Assembly (NCBI GenBank): GCA_000383715.1
Contig: KB912034.1
Location: forward strand, 14,465-52,436
Direction of reading: 5' to 3'
From: Verrucomicrobia bacterium SCGC AAA164-E04
Lineage (GTDB): Bacteria > Verrucomicrobiota > Verrucomicrobiia > Limisphaerales > AAA164-E04
DNA length: 37,972 bases
The notes beneath the pieces are model-generated. The model was not told the DNA's origin, did not search any database, and saw only the letters and a program-made list of their open reading frames with translations. Of this stretch, positions 25,701 through 33,029 are shown in pieces (the first letter of the stretch is position 1; each line of letters opens with the position of its first letter). The translations under genes and the position numbers were made by a program.

Positions 25701-28565
25701 TGGTGGGCGATTGATAATATTCGCGTCTACGCAGAGGTCGTTATTCCCAACACTGCTCCTGTGGTTGAGAATAAAGATCTTCAACTGGATCAGGGAACAG
25801 CGCTTTCCATCACCCTTCAAGGAACTGATGCCGAGGGGGACACGCTCTCCTATGCCCTTGTGAGCCAACCCGAACATGGAAACCTGAGCGGGGATGTCCC
25901 GAATCTGGTTTATACCCCTCAAGCGGGCTTTAGTGGCCGTGACCAGTTCCGTTACAAAGCCAGCGATGGCCGGAGCGATTCTCAGCCGGGATTGATTCAG
26001 ATCGAGGTGATGGCGCTGGTGGCTCGACCCGTTATTCAACTCAGTCAGGCCGAATATAAATCGAGTCAACAAATGAAATTGGAATTCTCGGGTGGTCCCG
26101 GCAATCCCAAAGACTGGCTTGGGATTTATGCTCAGGGTTTGCAGCCCGGGCAGGATCCTGCTCTTGACTGGCAATATACGGATGGCACGAAGCAGGGGCT
26201 GACAGCAGCGTCAAGCGGATCGGCGACTTTTGCAGCGCTTTCCCCCGGAGACTACAAGGTGTATCTGTTTGCCAACAATGAATACGAGGTCCTTGCCTCC
26301 GCAACATTCAAGGTGACCTCCGGCACCACCCGATGGACCATCCTCGTCTATGGTCATGCCGACAGCAGTATCACGCCGAATTTTCTTTCGGATCTGGAGG
26401 AAATGCAGAAAGTCGGCAGCAATGATCAATTCAATATCATTGTGCAGACGGATCTGGATGGTAGCAGGACATCCGCACTCGACGGTTATGGTGTCGAGGA
26501 ACCTTTCCGCACCCAGACAGTCAGAAGCCGGATTCTGCGCTCAGATCAAACCATTCTGGAGGTGATGCCTGAAATGGACATGGACGATCCGAATGTGTTG
26601 AGAGATTTTATCGACTGGGGGCTTCGCAGTTATCCAGCTGACAGGTATGGACTGGTTCTTTGGGATCACGGTGGACAATACAATGGATACGGAGGTGATG
26701 ATCAGAACGGAACGCGAGGTTGGCGTCCTGCGATGAAAACAGCGGACATCAGGGATGTTACCCTTGAAACCCTGAACAAGCATCAAATTGGTAAGTTTGA
26801 TTTTGCCACCTTCGACACCTGCCTGATGGGAGGAGCCGAACAGTTGGTGGACATGCATGAGATTTGCGATCTCTATATCGCTTGTCCTGAGCTTGATTTT
26901 GCTGCCGGTTGGGATTACGCAGGCACGCTCAACGCGCTGAAGGGTTTTCCTGGTATGCCGCTCCTTGAGTTTGCTGAAAAGGAGGTTGCCTTCTGGGATC
27001 TGCATCACAACCGTCGGCTCAAAGACAAGAACTACAAGGTACATGTCGCCTATGACATGACAAAATTTGATGCCTATAATGCAAGCCTCAAAGCCTTCAC
27101 AAGCCAGATGAAGGAGACATCTCTCGAGACGCATCAATTGTTGGCGCGCCTAAGGCGCGATGCCATCCATTACCGTGCTGTTAATGAACGAGGGGACGGG
27201 GAAAAGGGGCCTTCGGAATTGATTGATCTTGGGTCATTCGCACAGGCGCTGTCCAGAGAAGCGACAGGTGCTCTGCAGGTGGCTTCAGCACAATTGCTCG
27301 AGAGGATACAGGATCTAGTCATCAGCAAGGCCACGGGAAGCCGCAGGCAGGATGCAGTGGGCCTCTCCATCGTTTATCCTATTGATGGGAAAACGAGGCA
27401 CGCTTACGTGTTCGATGGAACTGCCTCTTTTGGTTTGGATAAATTCGGTGTGCGAATTGGAGAGTATCGCTTTCGTCAAAATTTCCTCCAGCCGAGTTAC
27501 GGTGGCGCGCAGTGGAAGGAATTCCTGGGGCAGGTTCAACTGGTATCTTCAAATGACAAAGCCCCACCTGTCATTCAGGCTGGAGGCGGGGGAGCCAAGT
27601 CGGGGAGAGTGGACAAGGCGCCCCCCGCGGAAGCCTGGGGAGTGCATGTGGCCACATGGGAAGAACCCGCGTTGATGACATTTGAGGTGATCGACGGTGA
27701 GGACGCGTATGCGGCCCATGCTTCGCTGGTAAGCAACGCTTTTACGGATAATCCCAACGAGTATATCTATCTCGGGGAAATTGGCAGTGCCGAGCTGGAT
27801 GGTGAAGGAGCTTACGATTTTTCATGGGACGGCAGCATGCCGATCTTGTCTCTGGCAGACTCGGATACCTATGATCCGATCTACCTCGGTGGGTGGGCCC
27901 TTGAGGCGGGTTCCAACCTTTACCAGAGTTTTGCTGACTATCAGGCACCCAATGAAGAAAAAGTGCATCCCTTGATCCTGATCACTTCCTTCGACGAAAA
28001 CGGTAATGGCACTATCGATCAGATATTGGATGACTCGGTAGCAACGGAGTCATCGGGGACAGGGCAGGGCTTGGCACCGGTCGCCTCTGGTATTCAGTTC
28101 GAACCGGGCGGATTGCTTTGGCCGGTATATTACATGGAAGAGTGGACAGGGGATGCATACGAACCGTGGTTGGTGTCCTTTGAGGACGGCAGTATCACCA
28201 TTCCGGATACGGGGTTGAGCGGTTTGGAAATCAGCTACCAGACGGTGGAATCAGGCGACTACACCATCGAGCTGGAAACCGTTGACCTGTTCGACAACGC
28301 AAGCGAGGTGCTTACTTATTTTGTGTCAGTTCCTGAAGAACTGGGAGACTCGGCATCGCGACTCTCCATCAACGTGGATGGCCAACAGATAAGTATCACC
28401 TGGCCTTCCTATTATAGTGGGTATCAGCTGCAGTGGGCTGAAAGCCTCAGCAATGGCCCGATCAATGTAGTGCCAGCAGAGGAAATTCAAGTGAATGGAG
28501 AACATTTTGTCTATGTATCCGACATTACCGGGGACCAGCGATTCTATCGCCTGGTGAAGCCTTGA
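22749..28565 (+). CDS. Giant secreted multidomain protein with clostripain (C11) protease domain
   Basis: 1938 residues with a signal peptide cut near Ala33/Gln34 ('LLLPGVSA'). Order: carbohydrate-binding-like beta module (about 35-165), Ig-like domain (170-252, 'YQWFKDGVALSGA'), a second copy of the first module (255-385), then a 403-residue block present twice (388-790 and 791-1193). Each block has a jelly-roll ('ENFDGL.LGPFESS'), a cadherin/Big_9-like unit ('DADGDSLSYSLLSQPEHG') and a 'GGPGNPKDWVGIYA' beta-sandwich. The C11 peptidase domain follows (about 1195-1530), with catalytic His1307 ('VLWDHGG') and Cys1358 ('FDTCLMGG'). C-terminal beta domains include an EF-hand-like calcium loop at 1749-1760 and a 'QRFYRL' end. 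Clostripain-type enzymes cleave after Arg or Lys and need calcium; specificity here is inferred. It is probably an exported or surface protease with adhesive modules. No ribosome binding site is obvious. Confidence 0.93.
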   Translation: MVPKFLRRSRQLLSAYHLIWMYLFFLLLPGVSAQLPLGEALDTNHLNWESTGHWVSQSEVTYDNQDALASGTIEDEEAAELSLKVVGPLEGSFWWKVSSEEDFDFFNFSIDGVLVSSISGDVDWTKETFELDAGAHRLDWVYRKDESLSDGLDMGWLDQLKISLQATISIIEQPVALSLVEGESGSISVVAQGGADMRYQWFKDGVALSGADASTYIIASAQAADAGDYHVSVQLGVETIESDAVSLTVLEASASIDDALETDLLPWGTQDGWEIQSTVAHDGEDALQTQFLQDGQAATLTLNLQGPLEGSFYWRVSSEKDYDVFSFSVDDSVVSQISGEENWAEVTFELEAGGHQLKWMYAKDDSVLWGADRAWLDQLSIKRAQGPLPEGVYFLENFDGLPLGPFESSSESKGDGTDWTPNGPQGWVMTRGPGHGLVDGGQSVTEYDGWTFLDPVSWNASATQDRDQFTKGKGVIAVADSDEFDDLDNAVFHASLSTPAIDIRAAAPSSLVLHFDSSWRQEPQTGQLTARFDGGSEVVLLELDEASPSALNATYALALNNPAGARYVVLKWNYQGINNWWWAIDNIRVQAQPKSNEAPSANDIELQLEEGSSVPVVLTGADADGDSLSYSLLSQPEHGALTGTPPSLVYTPDAGFSGMDAFTYRAHDGTSDSQQATVLLNVIPLPEEARIQTSQAVYTEGIPVEVSFSGGPGNPKDWVGIYAEDSDVGETEPFYWQYVDGNQEGNQGVRQGNFEVADLSIGNYLAYLFLNDEYEIIASASFRILQEQVVLPEGVYFQENFDGLALGPFESSTEISKGNATDWTPDGPDGWLMTRGPGHGPVEGGQVVKEFDGWTFLDPVSWDATAQQKRSQFTKGNGVIAVADSDEFDDLDDANFDASLKTPTIDIRAASPGSLVLSFDSSWRQEPQRGTLSAYYDDGSELELLSLDGDSPDALNATLSFPLNNPAGASELVLVWDYQGSNNWWWAIDNIRVYAEVVIPNTAPVVENKDLQLDQGTALSITLQGTDAEGDTLSYALVSQPEHGNLSGDVPNLVYTPQAGFSGRDQFRYKASDGRSDSQPGLIQIEVMALVARPVIQLSQAEYKSSQQMKLEFSGGPGNPKDWLGIYAQGLQPGQDPALDWQYTDGTKQGLTAASSGSATFAALSPGDYKVYLFANNEYEVLASATFKVTSGTTRWTILVYGHADSSITPNFLSDLEEMQKVGSNDQFNIIVQTDLDGSRTSALDGYGVEEPFRTQTVRSRILRSDQTILEVMPEMDMDDPNVLRDFIDWGLRSYPADRYGLVLWDHGGQYNGYGGDDQNGTRGWRPAMKTADIRDVTLETLNKHQIGKFDFATFDTCLMGGAEQLVDMHEICDLYIACPELDFAAGWDYAGTLNALKGFPGMPLLEFAEKEVAFWDLHHNRRLKDKNYKVHVAYDMTKFDAYNASLKAFTSQMKETSLETHQLLARLRRDAIHYRAVNERGDGEKGPSELIDLGSFAQALSREATGALQVASAQLLERIQDLVISKATGSRRQDAVGLSIVYPIDGKTRHAYVFDGTASFGLDKFGVRIGEYRFRQNFLQPSYGGAQWKEFLGQVQLVSSNDKAPPVIQAGGGGAKSGRVDKAPPAEAWGVHVATWEEPALMTFEVIDGEDAYAAHASLVSNAFTDNPNEYIYLGEIGSAELDGEGAYDFSWDGSMPILSLADSDTYDPIYLGGWALEAGSNLYQSFADYQAPNEEKVHPLILITSFDENGNGTIDQILDDSVATESSGTGQGLAPVASGIQFEPGGLLWPVYYMEEWTGDAYEPWLVSFEDGSITIPDTGLSGLEISYQTVESGDYTIELETVDLFDNASEVLTYFVSVPEELGDSASRLSINVDGQQISITWPSYYSGYQLQWAESLSNGPINVVPAEEIQVNGEHFVYVSDITGDQRFYRLVKP
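23910..25118 (+). repeat. Internal 1209-bp repeat, copy 1 (codons 388-790 of the C11 protein)
   Basis: Begins at 'LPEGVYFLENFDGL' and covers jelly-roll, cadherin-like and 'DWVGIYA' modules. It is followed directly by copy 2 with the same module order and exactly 403 residues per unit. The protein sequences are clearly related but diverged in places, so this is an old in-frame tandem duplication. Confidence 0.85.
25119..26327 (+). repeat. Internal 1209-bp repeat, copy 2 (codons 791-1193 of the C11 protein)
   Basis: Begins at 'LPEGVYFQENFDGL' and ends just before the C11 protease domain ('RWTILVYGHAD'). The most conserved parts between copies are 'LVL.FDSSWRQEPQ', 'NNWWWAIDNIRV' and 'GGPGNPKDW'. 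Confidence 0.85.
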
Positions 28566-28650
28566 GTGATATGATGACGAATATTTTTGAGTAATTGCCA
28601 ACAAATCATTGTTCACCAATAAGATGGGTTTGGTGTCAAAATAAACAGTG

Positions 28651-28685
28651 CTGACCCACCATGGATTACATTCATGGTGGGTCAG
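28651..28685. terminator. Strong hairpin between convergent genes, probable bidirectional terminator
   Basis: A perfect 13-bp stem, CTGACCCACCATG (28651-28663) and CATGGTGGGTCAG (28673-28685), with a 9-base loop. It lies between the stops of the C11 protease gene (+) and the HDxxH protein gene (-). Sequence after it is T-rich on the - strand side (CTGTTTATTTT) and weakly so on the + side, so termination is most plausible for the - strand gene. Confidence 0.7.
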
Positions 28686-28767
28686 ATTTACCAAAGTGAA
28701 AAGGCCATCACTTCACTTGGTCTTTTTTGTTCCTTTTACGGCAAGCCACGGTAACGATTCTCAGACA

Positions 28768-29349
28768 TCAAGATCCAACCAGATTGCGGTTGCACTCCTT
28801 GTGTGTCGGATAACGACGGGCTTCAATACCATAGTAAGCTTTGAGTAAGTCGACCTCGATACCGATATCTTCACGGATTTTTTCCAGCGGCCAGTCGAGG
28901 TATTTACTGTAATCCACTTCTGCCAGCGGTGTGCAGTCAGAAATGAAGCCCAGCCTCACGGCATCCTTGAAAATATGAATATCTTCATCGGTAAAGCGGT
29001 ATGCCTTGGGGTAAAAATATTTTGTGAGGATGCTGAATAGTTTCTCCTCTGCAGAGGTGACGCGGTTACTGCTTCCCATGGTAAAACCGATGACAAAAGC
29101 TTCGTCCTTGAGCAAAACTCCTCTTCCCAGAAGAATATGAATGTAATCGTGCTTTTCGAGATCTGTTGATCCATGGAAAATATCAAAGCCCGGTAAATCA
29201 AATCTTGGATTTTCAACCATCTGAATAATCAAAGGGACATCCCCTTGCTCGAGACCGAAGCTCTTCAGTTGGTCGTAAGCCTGACCCAATGTAATCTCAC
29301 GTGAGGAAAGCGGCACGTGCCAATCTTCATATCCATTTTCCGATGACAT
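28768..29349 (-). CDS. Uncharacterised protein with a Coq4-type HDxxHx11E motif
   Basis: 193 residues, no signal peptide or membrane segment, mostly helical in pattern. The centre reads 'EKHDYIHILLGRG...KDEAFVIGF': H67, D68, H71 and then E83 after exactly 11 residues, the HDxxHx11E putative metal-ligand motif described for Coq4 proteins of ubiquinone biosynthesis. Upstream 'ITLGQAYDQLKSFGL' and downstream 'RFTDEDIHIFKDAVRLGF' do not obviously match Coq4, so this may be a distant relative or a convergent metal site. It stands alone: the C11 protease gene converges on it, and the M48 gene ends 172 bases upstream. No quinone genes are nearby. I cannot assign a function; the motif match is what I see, kinship to Coq4 is inference. 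Confidence 0.7.
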   Translation of the reverse strand: MSSENGYEDWHVPLSSREITLGQAYDQLKSFGLEQGDVPLIIQMVENPRFDLPGFDIFHGSTDLEKHDYIHILLGRGVLLKDEAFVIGFTMGSSNRVTSAEEKLFSILTKYFYPKAYRFTDEDIHIFKDAVRLGFISDCTPLAEVDYSKYLDWPLEKIREDIGIEVDLLKAYYGIEARRYPTHKECNRNLVGS

Positions 29350-29521
29350 ATTTATATCTTTTAATCAAAAATTAAGGAACGATGCAATACGTGTTTTTTT
29401 TTCAATAACACCTGACTCGGGCTTGATCCACCTTTGAATTCCATGCCTGCTCTAGTGTCCTTTGAATCATCTTTATTCTGTTTGTAATCATGAATGAAAG
29501 TGATGTCCAGCTAACACGTTT

Positions 29522-30540
29522 TTAAGAGCTTTGGACAAAAGGAGGAATCGGGCAGTCAAGCATGTCAGCAAAAGCTCTCAGCAATTCCGCCTCTTGAATC
29601 GTCACTTCTCCATCCGCACCGACGGTGTGGGCAAGGGCATTCACTACCTTCATTCGCAGAGGAGCGGTTGCCTGCGCGAGCTCGGCAACGGCAGTATCCA
29701 TTTCACCCAGATTGCACTTGCTGTAAGGAAGGAGTTTGAGATTCTTCCCGAGTTCCTTGAGGCAGGCGGCGCCCTGCTGGAATGCATGCTCGGTCGAGGC
29801 CGTGTCTTCATGGCCAATATGCGCGAATCCAGAAAGAATCGTTGAGCACCTTGGCAGGAGAGGGATGATCGAGTGATATTTGATTCTGGGTTTGGCCGAG
29901 GGCTCAAAATGGTTTTTCAAGTGACGGTCCAGAACCTTGCCCAGAGTATATTCGAATAGGTCGATTTGTTGATCGCTTTCCACCAGCCATTGAAGGGTCT
30001 CCTGAAAGGAGGCGTATTGGTCTTTGGTCAGTTGTCTTAAACTTGGAATCGCCATGTCCACCAAGGGGAGCTTTGCTCTCGGGTCGATGGTTGCCGCTTT
30101 GGGATGCAGGATGCCAATTTCGCGTATGACAGCCTCAGCGCAATGAGTTTCAAGGTTTGTTAATTGTTCTTCAAAGGTCGAATCCTCGTCGGCCATCAGC
30201 AAGGCAAACATGAGAGCCTGAGCCCCCAGAGGGTCATGCGCTGCCTTGGGAAGCTCTGGAGCCAGTGATTCCCGCAGTTCTGCCGCATACTCAAGTTGAG
30301 CCCGGCCAGGTTGACTGGCAGCGTTTGCGACCGCATTCGGGTTCCAGCTCATCCTTGCCCCTCCCATCATCATGCCTGCCATCATGGCGGATTTCATGAA
30401 ATCAGACGACGCGTCCGCGTCCTTAGGATCTGTGGATAGTCCATCGCCTGCATCGTTTGACCAGTCTTCAAAGGCGATATCTGTAAAATCACCGTCGAAG
30501 TAAGGGTCTATTCGCTTGATTCGATCCTCGAGGGGGGGGG
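29522..30540 (-). CDS. Downstream part of the frameshifted M48 metalloprotease gene
   Basis: Starting right after the G/C homopolymer, this frame reads 'PPLEDRIKRIDPYFDGDF', the segment expected to follow 'GTHPP' in M48 proteases of this family, then continues for about 320 residues to a TAA at 29522. The rest is a helical, Ala/Leu-rich domain with 'KSAMMAGMMMGGARMSW' and, near the end, 'LAHTVGADGEVTIQEAELLRAFADML', which resembles a TerB-type helical unit. The frame extends upstream to 30634, but that part is only a shadow of the protease frame. Removing one C from the run joins both parts into a protein of about 655 residues, a normal size for the LemA-linked membrane M48 proteins. Confidence 0.75.
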
Positions 30541-31490
30541 TGGGTGCCCATGATGTCTCCGAATTTAGAGGCCACGCCTTTCTCGAAGAACATGTGACTG
30601 GCCTCTTCCGCATGTGGATTGGATAATACCCCACCCAGGCTCAATCCACCGATTTTCTTGAGAGCTCCTGCCATGGCCTGCGGATTCCGTGTGAATTGAA
30701 CTGCCGCCGCGTCCGCGAGGTATTCCCTCTGGCGTGAGATCGAACTCTTGATGCATTTGCCCATAAAAACTCCTATCGCTCCGAAAGCAGCGATCACCAA
30801 ACCTAATACACCGATTCCTGCTAGAAAACCCCTTGGATCATTTTCATTATGGCTATCAGCGGAGAATCCTATTTCACATAAAATACGACCAATGACAGCG
30901 ATGAAAACAATGCCGTGGAGAACCCCTGTCATGCGTATATTCAATCGCATGTCTCCATTGAGAATGTGACTGAATTCATGCGCCATCACGGCCTGCAGTT
31001 CGTCGCGTGTCAGGAGGTGCATGCAAGCAGTGGTGACGCCGATCACTGCGCTGGAAGGGTTGTGGCCGGCGGCAAAGGCATTGATGGATTTGTCTTTCAA
31101 GACATAAACCATCGGCATGGGAACGCCTGAGGCAATCGCCATTTCTTCGACCACATTCATCAGCTGGCGTTCCTTCGGATCCTCTGTTTCAGCGTGGATC
31201 AATCGGCCACCCAGCATTTCAGCGACTCGATCGCCACCGCCTCTGAGTTCGATGATTTTAGACAGACTTCCTAATCCAATGACCAGTCCATTGCCAAGAA
31301 CGACCCAGAGCAGCAGTTGGGGGTTCCACATGGAGGGTATTTCCCTCCCTACTTCTGGCGTTTTCAATGTGATCAAATAAGCCAGACTCACGTACATCGC
31401 AGCCGTGAGAATTAGGATCGACAAGGCGAAGAGTAGCACAAGGGAAGTGGTTCGCCCCTTTGCCCGATCCTGTTGCTCGAAAAATTGCAT
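30489..31490 (-). CDS. M48-family membrane metalloprotease, catalytic part (frame broken at poly-G)
   Basis: From the ATG at 31490 ('MQFFEQQDRAKGRTT', the usual start of this family; an in-frame GTG at 31517 is less likely). Two membrane helices come first (about 20-45 and 55-75). Then 'GVPMPMVYVL..KSINAFAAG' leads to the zinc motif HEFSH at 171-175, two more hydrophobic segments, and 'QREYLADAAAVQF', which supplies the third zinc ligand. After 'FGDIMGTHPP' the frame runs into nine C on the coding strand and then unrelated codons to a stop at 30489; the true continuation is in the next frame. The gene follows lemA by about 47 bases. LemA/M48 pairs are common and are thought to handle membrane protein quality or envelope stress. 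Confidence 0.85.
   Translation of the reverse strand: MQFFEQQDRAKGRTTSLVLLFALSILILTAAMYVSLAYLITLKTPEVGREIPSMWNPQLLLWVVLGNGLVIGLGSLSKIIELRGGGDRVAEMLGGRLIHAETEDPKERQLMNVVEEMAIASGVPMPMVYVLKDKSINAFAAGHNPSSAVIGVTTACMHLLTRDELQAVMAHEFSHILNGDMRLNIRMTGVLHGIVFIAVIGRILCEIGFSADSHNENDPRGFLAGIGVLGLVIAAFGAIGVFMGKCIKSSISRQREYLADAAAVQFTRNPQAMAGALKKIGGLSLGGVLSNPHAEEASHMFFEKGVASKFGDIMGTHPPPRGSNQANRPLLRR
30532..30540. repeat. Homopolymer run of nine G (C on the coding strand) causing the M48 frameshift
   Basis: Nine consecutive G on the + strand sit exactly where the two halves of the M48 reading frame part. Eight would restore a continuous protein through 'THPPLEDRIKR'. The run may be a sequencing or assembly error, a real mutation, a slippage-prone phase-variation tract, or a site where polymerase or ribosome slippage makes both products. 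Confidence 0.9.
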
Positions 31491-31537
31491 GCGAAGTGAG
31501 GCGCAGTCAACCAACACTGAAGGTGCCCGTGTTCTGC

Positions 31538-32140
31538 TCAGTCAAAGGATACCTTGGGTGCTTCCTTGACCGCCTCGTCCTTGACTTCAAACAGTTCAGC
31601 TGCATTGAAGTTGAACATACCGGCAAAAAAGTTACTCGGAAACGTTTCCCTCTGGGTATTGTAGAACGTCACCGCATCGTTGAATGCCTGACGAGCAAAG
31701 GCCACCTTGTTTTCCGTCGAGGTCATTTCCTCGCTGAGTTGACTCATGTTTGAGTTGGCTTGCAGATCCGGATAAGCCTCCGACAAGGCAAAGAAACGAC
31801 CTAGAGTACCCGTCAATGCGGTTTCTGCGCCGGCAAGTGCCTGGACTGCTCCGGCATTGCTTGGGTCACTTGCTGCATTGGAGGCAGCTTGAGCAGCCTG
31901 GTTTCGAGCTTGTATGACCGCCTCCAGTGTCTCGCGCTCGTGCTTGAGATAGCCTTTGGCTGTCTCTACCAGATTGGGGATCAGGTCATAGCGACGCCTG
32001 AGTTGTACGTCGATTTGAGCGAAGGCGTTTTTGAAGCGGTTTCTGAGTGTGACCAGTCGGTTGTAGATACCTACGATCCAGAAAGCCAGCACGATCACAA
32101 GGACCAGCAGGATACCAAGAATGATGAGAATCTCTGTCAT
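31538..32140 (-). CDS. lemA: LemA family membrane protein
   Basis: 200 residues with one N-terminal membrane helix (about 4-24) and the LemA helical bundle. Hallmarks are 'VTLRNRFKNAFAQIDVQLRRRYDLIPNLVETAKGYLKHE' (positions 30-68), 'YPDLQANSNM' and 'NTQRETFPSNFFAGMFNF'. The length and motif order are normal and the ATG is unambiguous. The M48 protease gene begins about 47 bases after its stop, the classic lemA-M48 operon. Biochemical role is unsettled; the pair is linked to membrane proteostasis. No strong ribosome binding site is visible before the ATG, the leader being AT-rich. Confidence 0.93.
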   Translation of the reverse strand: MTEILIILGILLVLVIVLAFWIVGIYNRLVTLRNRFKNAFAQIDVQLRRRYDLIPNLVETAKGYLKHERETLEAVIQARNQAAQAASNAASDPSNAGAVQALAGAETALTGTLGRFFALSEAYPDLQANSNMSQLSEEMTSTENKVAFARQAFNDAVTFYNTQRETFPSNFFAGMFNFNAAELFEVKDEAVKEAPKVSFD

Positions 32141-32151
32141 GATATTTTATA

Positions 32152-32180
32152 GTATTATTTGTTCCTCTGAACATTAACAA
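32152..32180 (-). promoter_or_regulatory. Candidate promoter of the lemA-M48 operon
   Basis: On the - strand TTGTTA (32180-32175) and TAATAC (32157-32152) are 17 bases apart, a good sigma70-like arrangement. The -10 lies only 11 bases before the lemA ATG, so transcription would start at or very near the start codon, giving an almost leaderless message; a nearby TATAAA could be an alternative -10. Confidence 0.3.
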
Positions 32181-32236
32181 TGTGGTTTGCCTACCGATGA
32201 TCTGGCAACTATAAAGCGCTCCTTTTTTTGTAATAA

Positions 32237-32398
32237 AGGCCTTGGTCAATCCGTCGATTCACAGATGAAATTGACTCAACTTGGATCAATGGACAACTTC
32301 AAGTTGTATATCGGGCAATAGATAATGGACATGTAGCTGGCGTTACGATTGAATCCGGCGTTCATCGAAGAACCCAGGCTGTTATCCAGAGAATGTGA
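32237..32398 (+). pseudogene. Possible 3' fragment of an unrecognised gene
   Basis: A 53-codon open stretch without a start codon, bounded upstream by TAA at 32234, reads like a real protein end ('DSTWINGQLQVVYRAI', 'VAGVTIESGVHRR') and stops at 32396-32398. It sits in the 340-base divergent gap between lemA and the small lipoprotein gene, where nothing else is visible except the lemA promoter candidate. I do not recognise the family. Confidence 0.35.
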
Positions 32399-32481
32399 AA
32401 ATCAGGTCGAGGGCGCTCCGTGAAGCACTTTTTCAAGTGATACTCATCTCATGATCCAATCGTGGTAAACACCACCCCACA

Positions 32482-32970
32482 ATGAGTAAGCATATTTTTC
32501 AAATGTATCTTCAGGTAATCATATCCAAAGGAGTAAGCGCCATTGTTGCTCTCATCGCAGTCCTGTTCCTGGCAGGTTGCAGCAAGAATGAAATCACCGT
32601 CGCAAACGCGGGTTCAAAACCATGGCATGGCATCGAAGTGTCTGTGGGAGGGCATGTGTTTGTGATTGAAACTTTGGAGGCGGGCGCGTTCAAAACTTTT
32701 GACTTTGATTCCATGCATGAAGGAGGCGGATTCATTGCAGTCAGCAGGGAGGGTAAGAAACAAGAGCAGGCCTTCGGCTACTATACGCCGAATCTAACCA
32801 GTGAAGTGGCTCTCATTCTTGGTGACCACACGGACGGGATTGAGGTCGTCGACATGGAATCAACGGTTCAGACCATTGAAAACCTTGTGGCTGAGAAAAC
32901 CAAAGAAGGGCACACCGCACACAGGCATCTTCAAGTGCTGGGGCAAGAGCTTGCTTCCGAGAATCCATAA
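32482..32970 (+). CDS. Small hypothetical lipoprotein
   Basis: 162 residues. A hydrophobic N-terminus ends in the lipobox 'LAGC' (Cys33 from the ATG at 32482; an ATG at 32503 would shorten the leader), so the mature protein should be a membrane-anchored lipoprotein of about 130 residues. The first 60 mature residues look beta-rich ('KNEITVANAGSKPWHGIEVSVGGHVFVIETL'), and the end is helical ('TVQTIENLVAEKTKEG'). I recognise no family. It converges with sbcC, whose stop lies about 60 bases away, and no terminator is visible between them. Confidence 0.7.
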   Translation: MSKHIFQMYLQVIISKGVSAIVALIAVLFLAGCSKNEITVANAGSKPWHGIEVSVGGHVFVIETLEAGAFKTFDFDSMHEGGGFIAVSREGKKQEQAFGYYTPNLTSEVALILGDHTDGIEVVDMESTVQTIENLVAEKTKEGHTAHRHLQVLGQELASENP

Positions 32971-33029
32971 AAGACAAATACCCTTTCTGGAGGCAAGAAC
33001 CCTGATGAACATCATTGACGGACCTGGCT

